The position numbers were made by a program, and so were the translations under genes. Positions 57,737 through 64,000 of a stretch of 64,000 nt of DNA are shown piece after piece (the stretch's first letter is position 1; every line of letters starts with the position of its first letter). Source of the DNA: Mycobacterium bohemicum DSM 44277 (GTDB lineage Bacteria; Actinomycetota; Actinomycetes; Mycobacteriales; Mycobacteriaceae); contig NZ_CSTD01000003.1 in assembly GCF_001053185.1 (NCBI RefSeq), positions 62,001-126,000 on the forward strand, given 5' to 3'. The notes beneath the pieces are model-generated. The model did not search any database. It was given only the letters and a program-made list of their open reading frames with translations, and was not told where the DNA came from.

Positions 57737-57842
57737 GCTCTCAACGTTAGACCACGATTCCGGCGCATCGCCCCGCTGACACCCGACCCCGCCACGGCGG
57801 GCCGCACCCCGGGCCGCATCCTCACACGACTAGGTTGTGTGC

Positions 57843-58830
57843 GTGCGATTGGGTGTGCTCGACGTGGGCAGCAACACGGTTCATCTGCTGGTGGTTGATG
57901 CCCACCGCGGCGGGCACCCCACGCCCATGAGTTCGACGAAGGCCACGCTGCGGCTGGCCGAGTCGATCGACAGCTCGGGCAAGATCACCAAGCGCGGTGC
58001 CGAGAAGCTGATCTCCACGATCGACGAGTTCGCCAAGATCGCCGACAGCTCCGGCTGCTCCGAGCTGATGGCCTTCGCCACCTCCGCGGTGCGCGACGCC
58101 GAGAATTCCGACGACGTGCTCGCGCGGGTGCGCAAGGAGACCGGCGTCGAGCTCAAGGTGCTGCGTGGCGTCGACGAGTCGCGGCTGACCTTCCTGGCCG
58201 TGCGCCGCTGGTACGGGTGGAGCGCCGGGCGCATCATCAACCTCGACATCGGCGGCGGCTCGCTCGAGCTGTCCAACGGCGTCGACGAGGAGCCCGAGGT
58301 CGCGCTCTCGCTGCCCCTGGGCGGACGACCCCCCGGGCCGGCGCCGGGTGGCGATGCTGCGCGACTGGCTCGACGCCGAGCTGGCCGAGGCCGCCGTGAT
58401 GGTGCTCGACGCCGGCGCGCCGGACCTTGCGGTGGCGACGTCGAAGACGTTCCGCTCGCTGGCCCGGCTGACCGGCGCGGCCCCCTCGGCCGCCGGGCCG
58501 CGGGTGAAACGCACGCTCACAGCAAACGGGCTCAGACAACTCATATCTTTCATATCTAGGATGACGACCGCTGACCGCGCGGAGTTGGAGGGAGTGAGCG
58601 CCGAGCGGGCACCGCAGATCGTCGCGGGTGCCCTGGTGGCGGAGGCAAGCATGCGAGCGCTGTCGATCGAGACCGTGGATATCTGCCCGTGGGCATTACG
58701 GGAAGGTCTCATTCTGCGCAAACTCGACAGCGAAGCCGACGGAACCGCCCTCATGGAGACTTCGGTGCGCGATGCTGGAGGCCGGACAGTTGATCGGGAC
58801 GCGAACCGATCGAGAGGCGACAAACCATGA
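57843..58830 (+). pseudogene. ppx1: Exopolyphosphatase Ppx1, disrupted by an approximately 29-nt deletion
   Basis: Ppx/GppA-family phosphatase that degrades short polyphosphate. From the GTG at 57843 it reads [20 protein letters not shown] to [20 protein letters not shown] and LSLPLG. At 58321-58324 the frame breaks. The family text resumes in another frame as [20 protein letters not shown] and runs to the usual C-terminus. The expected AGRLTREWLP is missing; one base of those 30 remains, so 29 nt are lost. Everything after, including the second actin-like lobe, is out of frame. It may be real or an assembly error. Confidence 0.82.
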
Positions 58831-59834
58831 CCGGACCACATTCCGAGGCCGACGGTCCCGGGACCCGGCCGATCTCGGTGGCTGAACTGCTGGCCAGGAA
58901 CGGGACCATCGGCGCCCCGGCCGTCACCCGTCGGCGCCGCCGCCGCCGCGGCGACACCGACGCCGTCACGGTCGCCGAGCTGACCGGCGAGATCCCGATC
59001 GTCCGCGACGAAGACCACCGCGACCAGGCACGGGACCAGGACCGGGACCACGATGCCGACGGCACCGTGCGGGTCGCCGAGTCGCCCGCCGACGCCGCGA
59101 CGGACACAGCTACCGCCACCGAAGAGTGGCCCGGGGCACCGTACTGGTCGGAACCCGAGCCGCGCTGGCCCAAGTCGGAGCTGCTGGCGGAACCGGCATC
59201 GGGCCCGCTGCGCAGCGAATACCCGCGGCCGCCGCGGCGCGCCGACGAAACCGAGCAGGCCAAGTCCGGGCAATCCGGTGCCGAGGACATGAGCCCGGAC
59301 CCGGTCGACCACTACGCCAGCACACCGGTCGAGGTGATGGACGCCGAGGTCCGCGGGGCGGACGTCGAGGATTCCGCGTACGTGCGCTCCTACCTGCGCG
59401 ATTCGGACTCGACCCTGTTCGGCGGGCAGACCCTGGCCGACGAGCTCGCGCGGCGCAGCGGCGCGGAGAAGGCCGCGGCCGCGGAGGCGGCGGAAGCCGA
59501 CGCCGCCGAAGCGCTCGACGAGGTCCGCGCGGACGAGTCCACCGGCGCCCACGGAATTCGCGACCGGCTCCAGGCGGCGTGGCGCGCCGCCGCGGTCGTG
59601 TTCCAGTCGGTGTTGGCGGTGCTGTTCGGGGCCGGGCTGTTCGTGGCGTTCGACCAGCTGTGGCGCTGGAACAGCATCGTGGCGCTGGTGCTCTCGGTGC
59701 TGGTCATCCTCGGTCTGGTGGTCGGGGTCCGGGTGGTCCGCAAGACCGAGGACATCGCCAGCACGCTGATCGCGGTCGCGGTGGGGGCGCTGATCACCCT
59801 GGGCCCGCTGGCGTTGTCGTTGCAGTCGGGCTAG
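58827..59834 (+). CDS. Membrane protein with long charged N-terminus (Rv0497)
   Basis: A 335-residue protein. The first 250 residues are disordered and highly charged, beginning with the conserved block [20 protein letters not shown] then [20 protein letters not shown]. Two transmembrane helices follow (about 255-278 and 283-302) with a third hydrophobic stretch at the C-terminus. The ATG at 58827 overlaps the ppx1 stop (ATGA). It corresponds to Rv0497 of M. tuberculosis. Function unknown, but the N-terminal block recurs in mycobacterial envelope proteins. Confidence 0.87.
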   Translation: MTGPHSEADGPGTRPISVAELLARNGTIGAPAVTRRRRRRRGDTDAVTVAELTGEIPIVRDEDHRDQARDQDRDHDADGTVRVAESPADAATDTATATEEWPGAPYWSEPEPRWPKSELLAEPASGPLRSEYPRPPRRADETEQAKSGQSGAEDMSPDPVDHYASTPVEVMDAEVRGADVEDSAYVRSYLRDSDSTLFGGQTLADELARRSGAEKAAAAEAAEADAAEALDEVRADESTGAHGIRDRLQAAWRAAAVVFQSVLAVLFGAGLFVAFDQLWRWNSIVALVLSVLVILGLVVGVRVVRKTEDIASTLIAVAVGALITLGPLALSLQSG

Positions 59835-59852
59835 GCATCACCAGTCGAGACC

Positions 59853-60692
59853 GTGCGCCCAGCGATCAAAGTCGGACTGTCGACGGCCTCGGTGTACCCC
59901 CTGCGGGCCGAGGCCGCGTTCGAGTATGCGGCCCGGCTCGGCTACGACGGCGTCGAGCTCATGGTGTGGAGCGAGTCGGTCAGCCAGGACATCGACGCCG
60001 TCCAGCGGCTGTCCCGGCGCTACCGCGTGCCGGTGCTGTCGGTGCACGCGCCCTGCCTGCTGATCTCCCAGCGGGTGTGGGGCGCCAACCCGATCGCCAA
60101 GCTGGAGCGCAGCGTGCGGGCCGCCGAGCAGCTCGGCGCGCAGACCGTCGTCGTGCATCCCCCGTTCCGCTGGCAACGCCGCTACGCCGAGGGGTTCAGC
60201 GAGCAGGTGGCGGCACTCGAGTCGTCCAGCGACGTCCTGGTGGCCGTGGAGAACATGTTCCCGTTCCGCGCGGACCGGTTCTTTCCCGGGCAGTCGCGGG
60301 AACGGATGCGCCGGCGCGGCGGCGGGCCCGGGCCGGCGATCTCGGCCTTCGCGCCGTCGTATGATCCGCTGGACGGCAACCACGCGCACTACACCCTCGA
60401 CCTCTCCCACACCGCGACCGCGGGCACCGACTCCCTGGACATGGCGCAGCGCATGGGGGAGGGCCTGGTCCACCTGCACCTGTGCGACGGCAGCGGCGCG
60501 CCCGCCGACGAGCATCTGATACCCGGCCGCGGCACGCAACCGGCCGCCGAGGTCTGCCAGATGCTGGCCGGGGGCAACTTTGCCGGGCACGTCATCCTGG
60601 AGGTGTCCACCTCCAGCGCGCGTTCGGCCGGCGAGCGCGAGGACATGCTCGCCGAGTCGCTGCAGTTCGCCCGCACCCACCTGCTGCGCTGA
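59853..60692 (+). CDS. Sugar phosphate isomerase/epimerase-type TIM-barrel protein (Rv0498)
   Basis: A 279-residue protein of the xylose-isomerase-like TIM-barrel family. Likely metal-binding residues are in LGYDGVELMVW, TVVVHPPFRWQRRY, VAVENMFPFR, YTLDLSHTATAG and LVHLHLCDGSG, in the order usual for the family (Glu, Asp and His ligands at strand ends). The GTG at 59853 lies 18 bp after the previous gene. The substrate is unknown. It belongs to the long operon that runs from ppx1 to proC. Confidence 0.9.
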   Translation: MRPAIKVGLSTASVYPLRAEAAFEYAARLGYDGVELMVWSESVSQDIDAVQRLSRRYRVPVLSVHAPCLLISQRVWGANPIAKLERSVRAAEQLGAQTVVVHPPFRWQRRYAEGFSEQVAALESSSDVLVAVENMFPFRADRFFPGQSRERMRRRGGGPGPAISAFAPSYDPLDGNHAHYTLDLSHTATAGTDSLDMAQRMGEGLVHLHLCDGSGAPADEHLIPGRGTQPAAEVCQMLAGGNFAGHVILEVSTSSARSAGEREDMLAESLQFARTHLLR

Positions 60693-60709
60693 CAACTTCC
60701 GGGAGACAC

Positions 60710-61543
60710 GTGAACGCGTTATTCACCTCGGCGATGGCGTTGCGGGCGCTCGGGGAGGGCCTCTTCGAGGGCGAGCTGGACCGTCACTGGACCATCGGAC
60801 CCAAGGTGCACGGCGGCGCGATGATGGCGCTGTGCGCCAACGCCGCCCGCAGCGCGCACGACGGCCATGCGGGCGGCCTGGAACCGGTCGCCGTGTCGGC
60901 CAGCTTCCTCTCGGCGCCCGACCCGGGGCCGATGCGGCTGGCGACGTCGATCCGCAAGCGGGGGCGCCGGATCAGCGTGGTCGACGTCGAGCTGACCCAG
61001 GGTGAGCGCACCGCGGTGCATGCCGTGGTCAACCTCGGCGAGCCGGAGCACTTTCCGCCCGGCGGCAACACCGCGCCCCTGCTGTCGGCCAACCCCGTCC
61101 TCGAGCTGATGGCGCCGGAACCGCCCGACGACATCGACCCGATCGGGCCCGGCCACCCGCTGGCCGGCCTGGTTCACCTGGGCGAGGGTTGCGACGTGCG
61201 ACCGCTGCTGTCGACGATGCGGGTCAGCGACGACGGGCGCCCGCCGATGATCCAGATGTGGGCCCGCCCCCGCGGGGTGGCGCCGGACCCGCTGTTCGCG
61301 CTCATGTGCGGCGACCTGTCGGCGCCCGTGACCTTCGCCGTCGGCCGCACCGGCTGGGCGCCGACGGTCCAGCTCACCGCCTACCTGCGGGCCCTTCCCG
61401 CCGACGGCTGGCTGCGCATCATCGCCACCTGCATGGAGATCGGCCACGACTGGTTCGACGAGGACCACATCGTCGTCGATCAGCTCGGCCGGCTGGTGGT
61501 CCAGGCGCGCCAGCTCGCGATGGTCCCTGCCGCTCGGCAGTAG
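60710..61543 (+). CDS. Double-hotdog thioesterase-family protein (Rv0499)
   Basis: A 277-residue protein of the acyl-CoA thioesterase II/TesB-like (4HBT_3) family. WTIGPKVHGGAMMALCANAA is the first hotdog helix region, and MRLATSIRKRGRRISVVDVE a central strand pair; the second hotdog includes WARPRGVAPDPLFALMCGDL. GGGAG stands 4 nt before the GTG at 60710. A role in trimming acyl-CoA is inferred from the family. It lies in the ppx1-proC operon. Confidence 0.87.
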   Translation: MNALFTSAMALRALGEGLFEGELDRHWTIGPKVHGGAMMALCANAARSAHDGHAGGLEPVAVSASFLSAPDPGPMRLATSIRKRGRRISVVDVELTQGERTAVHAVVNLGEPEHFPPGGNTAPLLSANPVLELMAPEPPDDIDPIGPGHPLAGLVHLGEGCDVRPLLSTMRVSDDGRPPMIQMWARPRGVAPDPLFALMCGDLSAPVTFAVGRTGWAPTVQLTAYLRALPADGWLRIIATCMEIGHDWFDEDHIVVDQLGRLVVQARQLAMVPAARQ

Positions 61544-61555
61544 CCGAGGTCTGCG

Positions 61556-62440
61556 ATGCTGTCCGGCATGGCAAGAATCGCGATCATCGGTGGCGGCAGC
61601 ATCGGGGAGGCATTGCTGTCGGGTCTGTTGCGCGCGGGCCGGCAGGTCAAGGACCTGGTCGTGGCCGAACGGGTGCCCGAGCGCGCCAAGTACCTCGCCG
61701 ACACCTACTCGGTGCGCGTCTCCTCCGTCGCCGACGCCGTGGACAACGCGTCGTTCGTCGTCGTCGCGGTCAAGCCCGGTGACGTCGGGCCGGTGCTGGC
61801 CGAGGTCGCCCGGGTGGCCGCGACGGCCGACAGCGACAGCGCCGAGCAGGTGTTCGTCACCGTCGCGGCGGGCATCACGATCGCGTACTTCGAGTCCAAG
61901 TTGCCGGCGGGAACGCCCGTGGTGCGGGCGATGCCGAACGCGGCGGCGCTGGTGGGGGCCGGGGTCACGGCGCTGGCCAGCGGCCGGTTCGTTACCGCTC
62001 CGCAGCTGGAGGAGGTCTCGGCGCTGTTCGACTCCGTCGGCGAGGTGCTCAGCGTGCCCGAGTCCCAGATGGACGCGGTCACCGCCCTCTCGGGGTCGGG
62101 GCCGGCGTACTTCTTCCTGATGGCCGAGGCCCTGGTGGACGCGGGCGTCGCGGCGGGCCTGAGCCGCCAGGTGGCCACGTCCCTGACCGCGCAGACGATG
62201 GCCGGAGCCGCGGCCATGATGCTGGAGCGGATGGATTCCGGCGGCCCCGCGACCCCGGGGCTCGACGGGTCGTCGCCCGACGCCACGGCCACGCAGCTGA
62301 GGGCCACGGTCACCTCCCCCGGCGGCACGACCGCCGCTGCGCTGCGGGAACTCGAGCGGGGCGGGTTGCGGGTGGCCGTCGACGCCGCGGTTCAGGCCGC
62401 AAAAACCCGCTCTGAGCAGCTAAGAATTACATCGGAATAA
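61556..62440 (+). CDS. proC: Pyrroline-5-carboxylate reductase ProC
   Basis: A 294-residue NAD(P)H enzyme, the last step of proline synthesis (295 in M. tuberculosis). The cofactor site is IAIIGGGSIGEALLSGLLRA and the family signature is SGSGPAYFFLMAEALVDAGV. VTSPGGTTAAALRELERGGL near 265 is also conserved. The ATG at 61556 matches the M. tuberculosis start; an internal ATG at 61568 is possible. It is the last gene of the operon, 12 bp after the thioesterase gene. Confidence 0.96.
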   Translation: MLSGMARIAIIGGGSIGEALLSGLLRAGRQVKDLVVAERVPERAKYLADTYSVRVSSVADAVDNASFVVVAVKPGDVGPVLAEVARVAATADSDSAEQVFVTVAAGITIAYFESKLPAGTPVVRAMPNAAALVGAGVTALASGRFVTAPQLEEVSALFDSVGEVLSVPESQMDAVTALSGSGPAYFFLMAEALVDAGVAAGLSRQVATSLTAQTMAGAAAMMLERMDSGGPATPGLDGSSPDATATQLRATVTSPGGTTAAALRELERGGLRVAVDAAVQAAKTRSEQLRITSE

Positions 62441-62580
62441 TTAAGGTTTTTTCGAGAGATTGTCCCTCACCAGTACCAGTAACCCCATTAGTCCCGCTAT
62501 TCTCCTCTCTGTAAGCGCGCGTGGGTGCCGGCGGAGGGGAAGCCGCTGGCATTGCGTGTGCCCGACACGATTGGGTTGCG

Positions 62581-62835
62581 ATGACGTCTACGAACGGGCC
62601 ATCGGCGCGAGATTCTGCAGGCAAGCGGGACACCGGTTCCGTCGACGCCCAGCAGGCCAGGACACAATTCCTCACCGTCGCCGAGGTGGCGGCCCTGATG
62701 CGGGTGTCCAAGATGACGGTCTACCGGCTGGTCCACAACGGAGAGTTGCCCGCCGTTCGGGTCGGGCGGTCCTTCCGCGTCCACGCCAAGGCCGTCCACG
62801 ACATGCTGGAGACGTCCTACTTCGACGCGGGCTGA
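62581..62835 (+). CDS. bldC: BldC-like small DNA-binding protein (Rv0500A)
   Basis: An 84-residue protein with a MerR/excisionase-type winged HTH: QFLTVAEVAALMRVSKMTVY then RLVHNGELPAVRVGRSFRVH. This is the BldC family of actinobacteria, which binds direct repeats cooperatively and controls developmental genes in Streptomyces. The C-terminal 50 residues are nearly the same in M. tuberculosis. The ATG at 62581 is in a 140-bp gap after proC, and it has its own promoter. Confidence 0.9.
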   Translation: MTSTNGPSARDSAGKRDTGSVDAQQARTQFLTVAEVAALMRVSKMTVYRLVHNGELPAVRVGRSFRVHAKAVHDMLETSYFDAG

Positions 62836-63021
62836 CCCGCTCGCTGCGCACGTCCGACGTGTGACGTGCCCGCCATCCGGCGGCCGGCCAGCACCGGTTT
62901 GGTGTTCGGCGGGACCGGCCGGGTAAAGTGGCGAGGTCATTCTCAAGTCCTGGAAAGTCGCGGGAAGCGTCACGGGTCAGATAGCGGAGTCAGCCGAGTC
63001 AATGGGTTCTCAGGGTTTTAA

Positions 63022-63123
63022 ATGGGTTCAGTAATCAAGAAGCGGCGCAAGCGCATGTCGAAGAAGAAGCACCGCAAGCTGCTGCGTCGTACACGGGTGC
63101 AGCGCAGAAAACTCGGCAAGTAG
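63022..63123 (+). CDS. Small ribosomal subunit protein bS22 (33 residues)
   Basis: A 33-residue, extremely basic protein, [20 protein letters not shown] then [13 protein letters not shown], of the AURKAIP1/COX24 family. It is the mycobacterial bS22 found in the small ribosomal subunit, and matches Rv0500B. ATG at 63022; a nearby ATG at 63002 is out of frame. It stands alone between bldC and galE2 and is easily missed by annotation because of its size. Confidence 0.93.
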
Positions 63124-63174
63124 GGCCCCGCCCGCCTCACCGCACGCGCCGCACTCGGCCGTTAGGCTGTTCGG

Positions 63175-64000
63175 GTGGACTCGTCGAGCGGGGAAGGCGC
63201 CGGAACCGGCGGCGCCGGACGTGACACCGTGCACTACCCCAAGGTGGTGCTGGTCACCGGCGCGTGCCGGTTTCTGGGCGGTTACCTGACGGCCCGGCTC
63301 GCGCAGAACCCGTTGATCAACACGGTGATCGCGGTGGACGCGATCGCGCCCAGCAAGGACATGCTGCGGCGCATGGGCCGCGCCGAGTTCGTCCGAGCGG
63401 ACATTCGAAACCCCTTCATCGCCAAGGTGATTCGCAACGGCGACGTCGACACCGTGGTGCACGCCGCGGCCGCGTCCTACGCGCCGCGCTCCGGCGGCAC
63501 CGCGGCGCTGAAGGAAATCAACGTGATGGGTGCGATGCAGCTGTTCGCCGCGTGCCAGAAGGCCCCTTCGGTGCGTCGCGTCGTGCTGAAGTCGACGTCG
63601 GAGGTGTACGGCTCCAGCCCGCACGATCCGGTGATGTTCACCGAGGACAGCACCAGCCGCAGGCCCTTCCGGGGCGGCTTCGCCAAGGACAGCCTCGACA
63701 TCGAGGGCTACGCCCGCGGACTCGGCCGGCGCCGGCCCGACATCGCCGTCACCATCCTGCGGCTGGCCAACATGATCGGGCCGGCGATGGACACCACGCT
63801 GTCGCGGTACCTGGCCGGGCCCCTGGTGCCGACCATGTTCGGCCGCGACGCCCGATTGCAGCTGCTGCACGAGCAGGACGCGCTCGGCGCGCTCGAGCGG
63901 GCGGCGATGGCGGGCAAGGCCGGCACCTTCAACATCGGCGCCGACGGCATCATCATGCTGTCGCAGGCGATCCGGCGAGCCGGCCGGATCCCGTTGCCCG
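63175..64000 (+). CDS. galE2: NAD-dependent epimerase/dehydratase GalE2 (Rv0501), truncated by window edge
   Basis: The first 275 residues of an extended SDR. VVLVTGACRFLGGYLTARLA binds NAD, VRADIRNPF lies near 80, VHAAAASYAPRS near 105 and LKSTSEVYGSSPHD near 140. The usual YxxxK active site is not seen: the corresponding text is GYARGLGRRRPD, without lysine, as in M. tuberculosis, so ordinary UDP-galactose epimerase activity is doubtful. The GTG at 63175 starts 52 bp after bS22. The gene continues past 64000. Confidence 0.9.
   Translation, partial: MDSSSGEGAGTGGAGRDTVHYPKVVLVTGACRFLGGYLTARLAQNPLINTVIAVDAIAPSKDMLRRMGRAEFVRADIRNPFIAKVIRNGDVDTVVHAAAASYAPRSGGTAALKEINVMGAMQLFAACQKAPSVRRVVLKSTSEVYGSSPHDPVMFTEDSTSRRPFRGGFAKDSLDIEGYARGLGRRRPDIAVTILRLANMIGPAMDTTLSRYLAGPLVPTMFGRDARLQLLHEQDALGALERAAMAGKAGTFNIGADGIIMLSQAIRRAGRIPLP

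Overview
The window is 64 kb of high-GC DNA from a slow-growing mycobacterium, most like the Mycobacterium avium complex. This rests on gene content: groEL2, a PPE-MPTR protein, mmpS/mmpL, hbhA, pcaA, lprQ, mshA and senX3-regX3. From groEL2 (2954) to the right edge the order follows the M. tuberculosis segment Rv0440-Rv0501 almost gene for gene. Orthology calls are by recognition of protein sequence and order, not by database search.

Layout. 1-2.8 kb: the end of a flavin monooxygenase, an SDR and a divergent TetR regulator. 2.8-7.9 kb: groEL2 behind two CIRCE operators, an SDR, an AhpD-like protein, a PPOX-like protein and PPE10. 7.9-13 kb: an accessory stretch absent from the M. tuberculosis order, with a D-aminoacylase-type amidohydrolase, a decayed helicase-associated-domain gene, an HD hydrolase, a GlxA-type fragment, a small exported protein and a divergent dps/marR pair with three operator-like repeats. 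13.2-20.6 kb: a DinB-type thiol transferase, then an IdeR-box-controlled mmpS-mmpL-dipZ operon followed by a four-cysteine exported protein and the Rv0455c siderophore-secretion factor. dipZ occupies the place where M. tuberculosis has sigK/rskA.

20.6-35 kb: echA2, a prolyl oligopeptidase, aldehyde dehydrogenase with its DUF779 partner, lpdC, then the acetate/glyoxylate group ramB, isocitrate lyase and fadB2, with RamB-like sites before ramB and icl. 35-44.5 kb: the mycolate methyltransferases umaA and pcaA, TetR and XRE regulators, hbhA, deoC, a nitrilase and small envelope proteins. 44.5-54 kb: murB, the L,D-transpeptidase lprQ, a ROK-type regulator, mshA, gpm1 and senX3-regX3. 54-64 kb: a broken GMC oxidoreductase, a GntR regulator, ppx1 (broken), Rv0497-0499 homologues, proC, bldC, the 33-residue ribosomal protein bS22 and the start of galE2.

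Two themes stand out. First, the iron-regulated export locus carries a thiol-disulphide membrane protein (dipZ) as its last gene, next to two exported proteins with conserved-looking cysteines; this suggests a siderophore-export module with its own redox maintenance. Second, four normally intact conserved genes are damaged by deletions or frameshifts: mshA (about 145 codons lost in frame), ppx1 (about 29 nt), the GMC oxidoreductase (several hundred nt) and a lipoprotein beta-propeller (reading-frame break). Either this strain has lost mycothiol synthesis and exopolyphosphatase activity, or the assembly has collapsed GC-rich segments. The second explanation is quite possible and must be settled first.
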